NCBI GenBank assembly: GCA_020850315.1
Contig: JADZEY010000042.1
Location: 1-50,175 of the forward strand
Source of the DNA: Armatimonadota bacterium
GTDB lineage: Bacteria > Bacteroidota > Ignavibacteria > OLB7
DNA: 50,175 nucleotides
Direction: 5' to 3'
This document shows, piece after piece, positions 33,594 through 42,163 of this stretch (its first letter is position 1; each line of letters begins with the position of its first letter). Both the position numbers and the translations under genes were made by a program. The notes beneath the pieces are model-generated. The model searched no databases and was not told where the DNA came from. It worked only from the letters and a program-made list of their open reading frames with translations.

Positions 33594-34286
33594 ATGAAAG
33601 GTTTTTCCGATATCATTCGCCCCGGTTTGATTGTTAGCTGCCAGCTTGACGAACACGAACCGCTCTACACCCCACAACATTGCTCCCTGTTTGCACAAGC
33701 TGCAGAATTGGGAGGAGCCGTTGGCATTCGCGGGGAAGGTATTCCGAATTTGCAAGAAATCCGCGCCACCACCCGAATCCCGCTGATTGGCTGTGTGCGC
33801 GGCAAATTCAAAGACGGCTGGGTGCTGGTTACGCCCGACCAAACCAGCCACACGCGGCTTGCGCGAATGGGAATGGATGTGATTGCCGTGGATGCCACGC
33901 TGCGCCCCCGCCCCGACGGAAGCGATGGCCCAGCCTTCATTCGCGAAGCATTAACCCGCCACCCCGATGTTCCGCTTCTTGCCGACATCGCCACCTACGA
34001 CGAAGCGATGCGTGCTGCCGAAGCCGGGGCCGGGGCAATCAGCACCGTGTTGTTTGGGCGAACCAAGGAGACTGTTGAGCAAGCGATTTCCATCGAGGCC
34101 CATTTGGAGTTGGTGCACAGCTTGGCCCAGGCCGCTGCAATCCCGGTGCTGGCCGAAGGCTTCATCTGGAGCACCACCGATGCCGCTGCCGCAATGGAGG
34201 CCGGCGCCTACGGTGTGATAGTTGGCGGAGCCATCACCCGCCCACGGGTGATTACCCAACTGTTTGCCGAGGCGGTGGGGGGGTGA
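33594..34286 (+). CDS. nanE: N-acetylmannosamine-6-phosphate 2-epimerase
   Basis: 230-residue TIM-barrel enzyme converting ManNAc-6-P to GlcNAc-6-P. Visible motifs are the start GLIVSCQLDEHEPLYTPQH, GAVGIRGEGIPNLQEIR, LIGCVRGKF, MGMDVIAVDATLRPRPDG, ADIATYDEAMRAAEAGAG and GVIVGGAITRP (phosphate-binding). It starts two bases after the reductase stop and ends in a G7 tract against the next start. Other sialic-acid catabolism genes (nanA, nanK) are not nearby, so its role may be in amino-sugar recycling. Confidence 0.92.
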   Translation: MKGFSDIIRPGLIVSCQLDEHEPLYTPQHCSLFAQAAELGGAVGIRGEGIPNLQEIRATTRIPLIGCVRGKFKDGWVLVTPDQTSHTRLARMGMDVIAVDATLRPRPDGSDGPAFIREALTRHPDVPLLADIATYDEAMRAAEAGAGAISTVLFGRTKETVEQAISIEAHLELVHSLAQAAAIPVLAEGFIWSTTDAAAAMEAGAYGVIVGGAITRPRVITQLFAEAVGG

Positions 34287-34288
34287 AC

Positions 34289-34564
34289 ATGTATGACTCA
34301 ACTACTTCCATGGATTACATCCGCCTACTCGGCTTTGCGGCTGGGGCTGTTGGGGTTATCGCCTTTGTGCCGCAAGCCGTGAAGGTGTTGCGCACGCGAT
34401 CCACTCACGACCTGTCGCTCCCTTCGTACTTGATGATGGCTACCGGAAGCATCTTGTGGGCCGCCTATGGCTTCCTGCAACATGACCTCCCGATTATCCT
34501 CCCCAATGTGATAATCCTTTTGCTACAACTCACGATTCTCTGGGCAAAATTCCGTTTTCACTGA
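34289..34564 (+). CDS. SemiSWEET-type sugar transporter
   Basis: 91 residues from the ATG at 34289, three bases after the nanE stop (a GTG overlapping nanE and an ATG at 34310 are alternatives). Three transmembrane helices with the PQ-loop motif in IAFVPQAVKVLRTRSTHDLSL and a PNV segment near the third helix. Bacterial SemiSWEETs dimerise and pass mono- or disaccharides through the inner membrane. Next to nanE, an amino-sugar substrate is an attractive guess, not shown. 29 bp before the hutG-like gene. Confidence 0.88.
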   Translation: MYDSTTSMDYIRLLGFAAGAVGVIAFVPQAVKVLRTRSTHDLSLPSYLMMATGSILWAAYGFLQHDLPIILPNVIILLLQLTILWAKFRFH

Positions 34565-34593
34565 TCCCATCTCCACTGATTCTATCTCTACTG

Positions 34594-35583
34594 ATGTTCC
34601 ATCATCTGATCCCTACCAACTCCGCACTTTTTTTCAGCAAGAATGATCCCAACGATCCGCGCATGGGCGATCTGGTGGGAAAAGGGGGCGATGGAATAAC
34701 TGAGCATACTCACACTGCAATCATCGGTGTGCCCCAGGAGCTTGGTGTGGCGCGGAATGGCGGGCGCGTTGGCGCGGCCCAGGCTCCGGATGCTATCCGT
34801 GCAATGTTCTACCGGTTGGCTCCGTACGATTTTGCAAACCAGCGAAGCATTCCGCAAGGGGCGGTGGTTGATTTGGGGAACATCCGTTGCGAGGGGGAAT
34901 TGGAGGAAATTCATGACCGATTGACCGAGGTTGTGGCGGCGGTCTGCCGTCGCGGCTTGGTCCCGCTGGTGCTTGGTGGCGGCCACGACATCACCTACGC
35001 GGCGGCCAGCGGTGTTCATGCAGTCCATGGCACGTTGGGGATCATCAACTTCGATGCCCACCTTGATGTTCGCCCGCCAAACCCACTTCGCAACAGTGGA
35101 ACCTCATTCCGGATGCTGATTGAGGAAGGGAAATTGGCAGCTGAACGGTTTGTGGAGTTCGGGATCCAGAGCTTTGCCAACGCACGGGCGCACGTGGAAT
35201 GGCTGCAAGGGAAGGGTGGAACGATCATCCCGCTTGAAATTGTTCGCCAAGATGGGTTTGCCCGCACCCTATCCACAGCCTATCAGGTTGCTGCTTCCGG
35301 GCAACGCCCGGTGTACGGCACGCTTGACATTGATGGAGTTCGTGCCGCCGACGCGCCCGGCGTATCGGCCACCATGCCGGATGGGTTTGCGGCCTCCGAG
35401 CTTCTGGATACTGCGCGGTTGCTTGGCTCCAGCAAGGAAACAGTGGCGATAGATATTGTTGAGGTGAACCCCCAATTCGACCGCGACAACCAAACCGCAA
35501 AACTTGCCGCCCACGCAATGATGAGGTTTATTGCAGGGCGGGAAGCAGCAACCAAACAACCAGCTTCGGCAGCCGTCCACTGA
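34594..35583 (+). CDS. hutG: Formimidoylglutamase-type ureohydrolase
   Basis: 329-residue arginase-fold enzyme. Manganese motifs: LVLGGGHDITYA, NFDAHLDVR and LDIDGVRAADAPGVSA, the last with the DAPGVSA ending typical of formimidoylglutamases and agmatinase-like relatives; EVNPQFDRDNQTAKLAAH completes the site. The first domain has IIGVPQELGVARNGGRVGAAQAPDAIR. In histidine breakdown it hydrolyses N-formimidoylglutamate to glutamate and formamide. No hutH/U/I gene is nearby, so substrate is likely but not proven. An ATG at 34663 is an alternative start. Confidence 0.85.
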   Translation: MFHHLIPTNSALFFSKNDPNDPRMGDLVGKGGDGITEHTHTAIIGVPQELGVARNGGRVGAAQAPDAIRAMFYRLAPYDFANQRSIPQGAVVDLGNIRCEGELEEIHDRLTEVVAAVCRRGLVPLVLGGGHDITYAAASGVHAVHGTLGIINFDAHLDVRPPNPLRNSGTSFRMLIEEGKLAAERFVEFGIQSFANARAHVEWLQGKGGTIIPLEIVRQDGFARTLSTAYQVAASGQRPVYGTLDIDGVRAADAPGVSATMPDGFAASELLDTARLLGSSKETVAIDIVEVNPQFDRDNQTAKLAAHAMMRFIAGREAATKQPASAAVH

Positions 35584-35764
35584 ACGTGAATTCTAAAGCC
35601 CCCCTCCTCTCTTCGCTACTGACCAATGACTACTGACTCTCTCTCTCTCCGCAACTACCCACACCAAGATTTTTCCTTCCCCTGTGATGTTCCCCTGCAT
35701 TGTTCCGTTATCTTCATGCCTCTCTCTCTCTTTCTCTGCTTCACGTTAGTCCCGGAATGAACGC

Positions 35765-36430
35765 ATGGCATGGTATCGCCAGATATTCCAGACAGCACCC
35801 GGCGAAGGGGTACAGGAATCGGGATCGCCGAAACCTACCAACCCGGACACGCTGACTTTTGAACGCTTCCTTGCCGGGGATGACTCGGCATTGGTGGAAC
35901 TGTATGACCGCCACAATCACCGGATTTTCTTGTATTGCCGGCAGTTTGTGCGCGACCATCAGCGGGCTGAAGATATGACCCAAGAACTGTGGGAACGGGT
36001 GATTCGCCTACGCCGCGAGCGGAAAGTGACATCGCAGAACCCCATGGGCTTTTTGCTGACGATTGCGCGAAACCTCTGCTTGGATGAGCTTCGGAAGGAT
36101 CGTCACCACTTGGCGATTGACGACTTGCCGGAAACAAGCCACCCGGTGGATACGATTCCAGAGCTTTCGCACATGGAGGAGTTGGTTGTGTTGGCGCTTC
36201 CCCACCTTCCTGCTTCGCAGCGTGAAGTGTTGGTGCTGAACGCCTACAGCGGCTATCGGTTCGATGAAATTGCCGAAATGCTTGGCGAGCCGGTCGGAGC
36301 GATTCGCACACGCGCTTGGCGGGCACGGACTCACTTGGCCCGGATGATCTCCGCCATGATCGGCATTGAAGAAGACAAAGAAAACAAGCAGACGACCAGA
36401 CCCCAAAACAGAAAGGAGCAAGGACAATGA
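35765..36430 (+). CDS. ECF sigma factor
   Basis: 221 residues. Region 2 (FLAGDDSALVELYDRHNHRIF to AEDMTQELWERVIR) binds core polymerase and the -10 element; a linker with NPMGFLLTIARNLCLDELRK follows, and region 4 (LPASQREVLVLNAYSGYRFDEIAEMLGEPVGAIRTRAWRART) reads the -35. An N-terminal ~25-residue extension and a polar tail are extra. Its stop overlaps the next start (ATGA), the usual arrangement of an ECF factor with its anti-sigma partner. Upstream 35584-35764 is pyrimidine-rich and holds its promoter, which I could not define. Confidence 0.93.
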   Translation: MAWYRQIFQTAPGEGVQESGSPKPTNPDTLTFERFLAGDDSALVELYDRHNHRIFLYCRQFVRDHQRAEDMTQELWERVIRLRRERKVTSQNPMGFLLTIARNLCLDELRKDRHHLAIDDLPETSHPVDTIPELSHMEELVVLALPHLPASQREVLVLNAYSGYRFDEIAEMLGEPVGAIRTRAWRARTHLARMISAMIGIEEDKENKQTTRPQNRKEQGQ

Positions 36431-37224
36431 CACGCAGGGAACAGGAACGACTGGTAGGCCGCTATATCGGCGGCGAGCTAACCGGTGCCGAGGAGCAGGA
36501 TTTCTTCATCCAAGTTGCTGTTGATAACGACCTACGCCAAACCTTGAAGGCATATCAGGTGGTGGACAGCGCGCTCCATAAACACCGCGAAACTATTCCG
36601 GTGCAGCATCCAGAATCGCGCGAGCGTATGGTGATGATGCTGCGCCAATCCGCTGCGGCTGCCCCCGCGCAACAGCAAGCGGTTCGGTACAAGCCGGGGA
36701 TTGCTGCAATTGTTGGTGGTTGGTTCAATCGCCGCACGGCGTTTGTTAGTGCCACCGCCTTTATCTGGATGATTGCCGGATTCAGCGCGTTTGCCCTGAT
36801 AACCGGTGCGATTGTGGTTGTGCCAATGATCACCGACGACGCTGGCCAGGAAGCCAAGCCGCCCGCTGCGGTTCGGCACGTTGCACAACCGCAAGGAACC
36901 AGCAACGCGCCAGCACAGCAGAAGCTCAGCGAAATCCCAACAACAACCGATTCAGCAGCAATTGAACAAGCAACGCTACGCTCTGGTACCACAATAACAG
37001 CAACCGAAACGCTTCCGGCGGCACGCCCGACAGCACTGCGGAATCCGAACGGAACAAGCACGTTCTTGCAACGCCGCGCAATCGCAACGGCAAGCCAATC
37101 CAGCAAAGCAACTGCGCAAGCAAAGGCTGAGGAAGCAGCGGAAGTAGAAGAAGCCAGCACCGCTAAACGTCCGGTAAAGGACACCATCAACGCACGGGCA
37201 AAGGTGAAGGTGCTGCGCCCGTAA
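36427..37224 (+). CDS. Membrane-anchored anti-sigma factor candidate
   Basis: 265 residues; ATG overlaps the sigma-factor stop and is preceded by AAGGAG (36413-36418), spacing 8. The N-terminal ~60 residues (REQERLVGRYIGGELTGAEEQDFFIQV) look like a zinc-less anti-sigma domain, as in Bacteroidota anti-sigma factors. A single membrane helix (about 103-130: FVSATAFIWMIAGFSAFALITGAIVV) leads to a long Ala/Thr/Pro-rich outer part. It likely holds the sigma factor at the membrane until a signal. The coupling is inferred from the overlap. Confidence 0.8.
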   Translation: MTRREQERLVGRYIGGELTGAEEQDFFIQVAVDNDLRQTLKAYQVVDSALHKHRETIPVQHPESRERMVMMLRQSAAAAPAQQQAVRYKPGIAAIVGGWFNRRTAFVSATAFIWMIAGFSAFALITGAIVVVPMITDDAGQEAKPPAAVRHVAQPQGTSNAPAQQKLSEIPTTTDSAAIEQATLRSGTTITATETLPAARPTALRNPNGTSTFLQRRAIATASQSSKATAQAKAEEAAEVEEASTAKRPVKDTINARAKVKVLRP

Positions 37225-37235
37225 AACGGAGAGAT

Positions 37236-37273
37236 GCCAATCGCTGGGGAATTTTCAAGCATCAGCGATTGGC
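37236..37273 (+). terminator. Hairpin after the anti-sigma gene
   Basis: Perfect 11-bp stem GCCAATCGCTG (37236-37246) / CAGCGATTGGC (37263-37273), 12 bp after the stop; no T-run. Confidence 0.5.
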
Positions 37274-37428
37274 GAACTTGATCGGGGCAACACCCTCCAC
37301 GTTCCCGTTGCCCTTTCCCGTCACGAACGTTCCCAACGTTCTTCAAATTCTCAGGCGGCTCCCCCGCCCATTTCTCTTTCTCCAAGAAAGAGCGGACTGT
37401 TCATTCACATCGTTCTTCAGGTATCGTT

Positions 37429-37572
37429 ATGGCCCCCCAGGCATCATTCGACCTACCGGAATCGGAAACGGAATTCCCGCATTGGAACCGCGTGTACATC
37501 GCTGTGGTGGTTGCCACCGCCGTGGTGGTTTGCGGGCTGTGGCTGTTCGCACGGAAATTCGATTTACGGTAA
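37429..37572 (+). CDS. Small single-helix membrane protein (47 residues)
   Basis: An ATG at 37429 opens a 47-codon frame: a polar, acidic start (MAPQASFDLPESETEFPHW), one strongly hydrophobic helix VYIAVVVATAVVVCGLWLF, then a basic end ARKFDLR. The helix with positive charges on its C-terminal side suggests an N-out inner-membrane peptide. It lies between the anti-sigma hairpin and a strong terminator, so it has its own short transcript or ends the sigma operon. No family recognised; coding is inferred from composition. Confidence 0.55.
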   Translation: MAPQASFDLPESETEFPHWNRVYIAVVVATAVVVCGLWLFARKFDLR

Positions 37573-37645
37573 CGGCATAGCATAAACTAACAGTAGGGTC
37601 GGGAAAGGATCGGCAACACATCCTACCTCAGCCCACATTCGTCGT

Positions 37646-37700
37646 AACGCCAGCACGTAGCGTCCGTTCCCTGAACGCGCGCTACGTGCTGGCGTTTTTT
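37646..37700 (+). terminator. Strong Rho-independent terminator
   Basis: Perfect 17-bp stem AACGCCAGCACGTAGCG (37646-37662) / CGCTACGTGCTGGCGTT (37680-37696) followed by six T (37695-37700). It insulates the sigma/small-protein unit from the symporter gene. Confidence 0.9.
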
Positions 37701-37793
37701 GCTGGCGGAATGGGGCGAACTAAATACCTTTGCCCGGGGGCAACCCACCCTTCCTCGCTCTTCAATCCTTTCTGGCATTTACTACCAACCCGA

Positions 37794-39521
37794 ATGCACT
37801 GGCTCGACTGGCTGATTATCGCTGCATATCTGATCTACATCGTCTATGATGGCATCCGTCTGACCCGGCGCAGCCACGGGCTTGAGGGCTACTTCCTTGC
37901 CAACAAAAGCCTACCGTGGTGGGCTGTTGGGCTGTCGGTAATGGCAACTCAGCTTAGTGCCATCACCCTTGTGGGAACCACTGGGCAGGCTTACGACAAG
38001 GGGATGGGGTTCATCCAATTCTACTTCGGGTTGCCGTTGGCGATGGTGATCCTGTGCGTAACGGTGGTTCCGTTTTTTTATCGGGCCAACGTCTTCACGG
38101 CGTATGAGTATCTGGAGCGGCGGTTCGATGCCAAAACGCGCTCACTCACCAGCTTTTTGTTTCTGCTTTCGCGTGGCCTATCGTGTGGTGTCATCATTGC
38201 TGCGCCTTCGGTGATCCTTTCGATTGTGTTGGGGTGGAACGAAACCATCACCATTCTTGCCATGGGGCTTTCCACCACGTTGTACACCATGTTCGGCGGT
38301 GTGCAGGCCGTCACTTGGACTGATGTGAAGCAGATGGTGATAATTTTTGTGGGGCTTGCGGTGGTGCTGTTCGTGATCTTCTCACAGTTGCCCAGCGGCG
38401 TTGGCATCACCGAAGCCCTTTCGATTGCTGGGGCTGCCGGGAAGCTGGAAACCGTGAGCTTTAACACCAGCCCAAAGGAAACCTACACCTTCTGGTCGGG
38501 GCTGATTGGCGGGTTGTTTCTGATGCTAAGTTATTTCGGTTGCGACCAAAGCCAGGTGCAGCGGTATCTGACCGCCCGCTCGGTCAGCGAAGGACGAACG
38601 TCATTGCTGATGAGCGCGTTCGTGAAAATCCCCATGCAGTTTGTGATACTGCTGATTGGTGTGTTGGTGTTCGTTTTTTATCAGTTCCAAGCTCCACCAA
38701 TCATCTTCAATCGGCAGGATATTGCGGTGGTGGATAGCAGCCGTTTCAGCGGGGAATTTCACCAGCTGCAGCAGCAGTACCAAACCCAGGCCGCTGCGCG
38801 AAGCACCCAAGCAACTGCCCTATCCAATGCCGTCAACAGCGGCGCGGCGGACCTGGCCCAGCAGCGCGATGCCTACTTGCGGGCCGACAGTGCCATGTCC
38901 GCAACCCGCAAGCAAGCGATTGATGTGGTGAAACAGGCCACCCAAAGCCAGACATTCAGCGATGTCAACCACGTTTTCCCAACCTTCGTGACAACATACA
39001 TGCCGCCGGGGGTGATCGGCTTGATTATTGCCGCAATTTTTGCCGCTGCCATGTCCTCCATTGCTGCCGAACTGAACTCACTTTCCACCGCAACGGTGAT
39101 TGATTTCTACCGCCGTTTCTACCGCAGCAACGCCAGCGATTCCCACTATCTGTGGGTCTCTAAACTCACAACGCTGCTGTGGGGAGTTTTTGCTTGTGTG
39201 GTTGCGTTCTACGCCATGCAGCTTGGTTCGCTGATTGAGGTTGTGAACCGATTTGGGTCGTTCTTCTACGGCTCGCTGCTGGGGGTGTTTGTGCTGGCCA
39301 TTGGGGTGAAACGTGCCACCGCCAACGGCGCATTCTTTGGGCTGATTGCCGGGATGGGAACCATTGCTGTAGTCCACTACGGCTTCAATGCCGACGGCCA
39401 GGTGATGAGTTTCCTGTGGTACAATGTGGTTGGATGTTTGGCGGTAGTAGCGGTGGGGATTGCTTGGAGCTTGGTGGGTGTTCAAAGGGGGGATGAGAGC
39501 TCGCGCAAAGCCGCAGAGTGA
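37794..39521 (+). CDS. Sodium/solute symporter (SSS family)
   Basis: 575 residues from the ATG at 37794 ([20 protein letters not shown]); the frame continues upstream into the terminator and is not coding there. SSS marks: [39 protein letters not shown] in the first helices and [24 protein letters not shown]. Twelve or so helices are expected. An unusual ~85-residue loop rich in Gln, Ala and Ser, probably helical ([14 protein letters not shown] to [11 protein letters not shown]), interrupts the later helices. Substrate unknown. The last residues (ESSRKAAE) and stop come from the dispersed repeat. Confidence 0.9.
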   Translation: MHWLDWLIIAAYLIYIVYDGIRLTRRSHGLEGYFLANKSLPWWAVGLSVMATQLSAITLVGTTGQAYDKGMGFIQFYFGLPLAMVILCVTVVPFFYRANVFTAYEYLERRFDAKTRSLTSFLFLLSRGLSCGVIIAAPSVILSIVLGWNETITILAMGLSTTLYTMFGGVQAVTWTDVKQMVIIFVGLAVVLFVIFSQLPSGVGITEALSIAGAAGKLETVSFNTSPKETYTFWSGLIGGLFLMLSYFGCDQSQVQRYLTARSVSEGRTSLLMSAFVKIPMQFVILLIGVLVFVFYQFQAPPIIFNRQDIAVVDSSRFSGEFHQLQQQYQTQAAARSTQATALSNAVNSGAADLAQQRDAYLRADSAMSATRKQAIDVVKQATQSQTFSDVNHVFPTFVTTYMPPGVIGLIIAAIFAAAMSSIAAELNSLSTATVIDFYRRFYRSNASDSHYLWVSKLTTLLWGVFACVVAFYAMQLGSLIEVVNRFGSFFYGSLLGVFVLAIGVKRATANGAFFGLIAGMGTIAVVHYGFNADGQVMSFLWYNVVGCLAVVAVGIAWSLVGVQRGDESSRKAAE

Positions 39522-39560
39522 AGACGCAAAGAACGCGAAGAAGAGAAGAGAGGGAGAGTA
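39503..39560 (+). repeat. Dispersed 58-bp repeat, copy 2
   Basis: Matches the reverse complement of 7165-7222 with conserved blocks CGCAAAGCCGC, GAAG and ACGCGAAGAA. It overlaps the last six codons of the symporter gene. Confidence 0.75.
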
Positions 39561-39574
39561 TGGGAGAGAACGTA

Positions 39575-39609
39575 GCGAGGGAGGCTACCGGATGGGCGGC
39601 CTCCCTCGC
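39575..39609. terminator. Hairpin between symporter and ferredoxin
   Basis: Perfect 11-bp stem GCGAGGGAGGC (39575-39585) / GCCTCCCTCGC (39599-39609) between convergent genes; no T-run. Confidence 0.5.
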
Positions 39610-39636
39610 GTGGTAATTGTGTTGCAGGGGGTGGGG

Positions 39637-39984
39637 CTAATTGCGCAGCCGGTCGGTGTCAACGGCGTTCAGCATATCCACTTTTTGCAGAAGTTCTTCT
39701 TTCGATTCCACAAGGTTTGGATCCGGCAGACAGACATCCACCGGGCAGACCGCAGCGCACTGGGGTTCGTCGAAAAATCCAACACACTCGGTGCATTTAT
39801 CGGGGACGATGTAGAAATAATCAGCAGACCAGAATTGGGCCGAACCGCTTGGTGCGGCTTCCCCTGCGCCATAGGTGACACCTGCCAACGCCCAGTTTGC
39901 GCCCCCTTCGTAAATCGCGGTGTTGGGGCATTCGGGCTCGCAGGCGCCGCAGTTAATACAATCTTCGGTGATATGGATTGCCAT
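39637..39984 (-). CDS. Dicluster 4Fe-4S ferredoxin
   Basis: 115 residues. [24 protein letters not shown] gives the first cysteine set (C-x2-C-x2-C-x3-C); [18 protein letters not shown] gives the second with the widened C-x2-C-x8-C-x3-C spacing found in Chlorobium-type and YfhL-like ferredoxins. A 45-residue insert ([12 protein letters not shown]...[11 protein letters not shown]) separates the clusters and a helical tail follows. A soluble low-potential electron carrier; partner unknown. It follows the DUF309 gene by 17 bp. Confidence 0.93.
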   Translation of the reverse strand: MAIHITEDCINCGACEPECPNTAIYEGGANWALAGVTYGAGEAAPSGSAQFWSADYFYIVPDKCTECVGFFDEPQCAAVCPVDVCLPDPNLVESKEELLQKVDMLNAVDTDRLRN

Positions 39985-40001
39985 GTATTTCTTGCTCCGG
40001 A

Positions 40002-40403
40002 TTATGATTGATTGTCGTTATGTGAGTACCCAACGTTTCCCAAATCTGCTCCCCCAACCGTAGTGTGCAGGGTGATTTGCAGCGAAGGAAGGCTACTACT
40101 GGTTCTGATCGCCTCACGCAATGCCATCAGCTGTGGCAGCAGTCCGTTTACATCAATGCCAAATTTTTCGGGGCGATGCTCGGCTAACCGCTCGATAGCC
40201 CGCTCGATCTGTGTTGTGGCTCCGGCGTGGTTGCTCCGCGCCGCGTGGAACGACCCGATTGCTGCGTGGATCATCCCTTGCATAAATCGACGATCATCCC
40301 CCTGCAATGATTCCCACATGATTTCAAAGGAGTCGTGGCTTTCAAAAAAACGTCCGCTGTTGAACTCGGCAACGGCAAGTTCCAGAAGTGAGTGCTTGTC
40401 CAC
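40002..40403 (-). CDS. DUF309 protein
   Basis: 133-residue all-helical protein. The core [23 protein letters not shown]...[28 protein letters not shown] matches the DUF309 signature (FN-x-G-x-(F/Y)(F/W)E-x-H-(D/E)-x-x-E-x-x-W, then QG and H). Conserved His, Glu and Trp suggest a possible metal or ligand pocket, but no function is established. The tail after residue 110 is low complexity. Probably cotranscribed with the ferredoxin. Confidence 0.85.
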   Translation of the reverse strand: MDKHSLLELAVAEFNSGRFFESHDSFEIMWESLQGDDRRFMQGMIHAAIGSFHAARSNHAGATTQIERAIERLAEHRPEKFGIDVNGLLPQLMALREAIRTSSSLPSLQITLHTTVGGADLGNVGYSHNDNQS

Positions 40404-40555
40404 AGTCGTACTGAAAGGGAAGGAGGAGGAGAGGAGACCTTACGGATGAAGGTATTAACGCTGCGAATATCACACTTTGGGGAATCTCTTGTTCTCCTCA
40501 GCTTGTAACAACACACGGCATCGCTCCCCTTTTTTCTTGCCACTGGCTTCAACGA

Positions 40556-42049
40556 TTACGCCCACTGCCAAGCCACGTTACCCGCCACAATCGTCGCGAT
40601 TGTTTTCGGCTGCGAAGCCCCGTAGGGGTTGCCGGAAAGCACAACAATATCAGCCGCGTAGCCTTCGGCAATGCGTCCCCGCCGTGGCTGCCCGGGAATC
40701 CCCGCAGCGGGCCATTCGGTGAATGCTGCAATCGCTTCTTGCTGGGCGATCCGCTGCTCTGGATACCACGGCTTTCCGGTGGAAGAATTCAGCCGCTCCA
40801 CAAAGGCGCGAATCCCCGCGATTGGGTCGGGGCTTTCAATCGGGAAATCGCTTCCGGCAAGGATTGGAACGCCGGTACGCCGAAGGTTTTGCCAGCCGTA
40901 AGCGTAACCGCACCGCTGGTATCCCAGCCGCTGCTCGGCCATTGTTGCATCGCTGGTGCAGTGGGTTGGCTGCATCGAAGGCAGCACCCCAAGTTGGGCA
41001 AACCGTGGCACATCGTCGGGGTGAACAATCTGGGCGTGCTCAACACGAAGCAACGCATCTGGATACCGATTCCGAAGCTGCTGGTAGGCATCCAACACCA
41101 ACCGGTTGGCTCCATCGCCAATGGCATGGGTTGCCACCGCAAAACCCCGGCGTGCTGGCTCGTTGGCCAGCCCCGCTAATTGGTCGGCAGAAAGAAGTTG
41201 GATTCCGTGCGTGGTTGGGTCGTCGCTGTACGGTTCCAGCAGCAACGCCCCACGCGAACCAAGTGCGCCATCGGCAAAGTATTTCACCCCAACAATGGAG
41301 AGATTCTTTGCCAAGCTCTGCGGCTGCGGAACCGCCCGCCATTCCTCCCCTTGCGCCTTCAGAAACACCTCACATCGGATACTCATCTCGTCATGCTCGG
41401 CAAGTCGCACCATTGCTTCCAACCGCTCTGGCTCAACGTTCATGTCGTGCAGGCTGGTGATGCCGTACCGCAGGCATTGCTGCACCCCGTAAGCAATCCA
41501 CTCCATTTTCTGCTGGGTAGTGATTGGGGGAATCTGTTGGAATGCCAGCCCCATTGCGTTGTCAATCAAGATGCCATTTGGCTGGCCTGTGCCGTCCAGC
41601 AGAACTTCGCCACCATCCACCCAGCGTGGGGTGATGGCGGCGGCGTGGATTGCCGCGCTGTTCACCCACGCCGCGTGGGTGTCAATCCGGAGCAGTATCA
41701 CTGGGTGATCCGGAATCAAGCGATCCAGCAATTCGCGCGTGGGAAGGGTTGGGGAATCCCACCGCTCTTGGTTCCATCCAAACCCTTGGATCCATGTTCC
41801 CGAAGGAACGGTTTTGGCGTGCTGGGCAATCCGCTGGGCACACTCCTGGGCCGAGCGGGCATCCACCAGATTCACCTTCGACCCCATTTCGCCCAACCCA
41901 ATCAGGTGGGCATGGGAATCGGTGAAGCCGGGAAGTATCACCCCCCCTGCTGGCAGGGGGTACTCGGCTCCATCAAGAAACAGCCGTGGGCGATTGCTTG
42001 GAAGAACAGAGGTAATCAAACCAGTTGCGGAAGAGCATTCGATTCGCAT
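40556..42049 (-). CDS. YtcJ-like amidohydrolase
   Basis: 497 residues, cytosolic (no signal peptide). GFTDSHAHL gives the first metal histidines; VKYFADGALGSRGA, VATHAIGDGANR, RVEHAQIVHP and LAGSDFPIESPDP supply the remaining ligands and the catalytic aspartate, in the order of the amidohydrolase_3/YtcJ family; the ending GRIAEGYAADIVVLSGNPY is the usual second beta-sandwich strand. The beta-sandwich at the N-terminus is short (about 35 residues), as if trimmed. Substrate unknown. 113 bp separates it from the M14 peptidase upstream. Confidence 0.9.
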   Translation of the reverse strand: MRIECSSATGLITSVLPSNRPRLFLDGAEYPLPAGGVILPGFTDSHAHLIGLGEMGSKVNLVDARSAQECAQRIAQHAKTVPSGTWIQGFGWNQERWDSPTLPTRELLDRLIPDHPVILLRIDTHAAWVNSAAIHAAAITPRWVDGGEVLLDGTGQPNGILIDNAMGLAFQQIPPITTQQKMEWIAYGVQQCLRYGITSLHDMNVEPERLEAMVRLAEHDEMSIRCEVFLKAQGEEWRAVPQPQSLAKNLSIVGVKYFADGALGSRGALLLEPYSDDPTTHGIQLLSADQLAGLANEPARRGFAVATHAIGDGANRLVLDAYQQLRNRYPDALLRVEHAQIVHPDDVPRFAQLGVLPSMQPTHCTSDATMAEQRLGYQRCGYAYGWQNLRRTGVPILAGSDFPIESPDPIAGIRAFVERLNSSTGKPWYPEQRIAQQEAIAAFTEWPAAGIPGQPRRGRIAEGYAADIVVLSGNPYGASQPKTIATIVAGNVAWQWA

Positions 42050-42163
42050 GGTGGCGTGTGGTGGTGGTTGATTCCGGAGAACAGTCTGTGCAGGTTGAAG
42101 AAGAAGCCGAAGGCTGAAGACCTGCGGCTTCCGTGGAAATTGACAGTATCTACATCGCCATCA

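Noticed and set aside
37686-37793. N-terminal extension of the symporter
   Set aside because: It would begin inside a terminator stem and has no membrane-protein character; the ATG at 37794 starts directly at the first helix.
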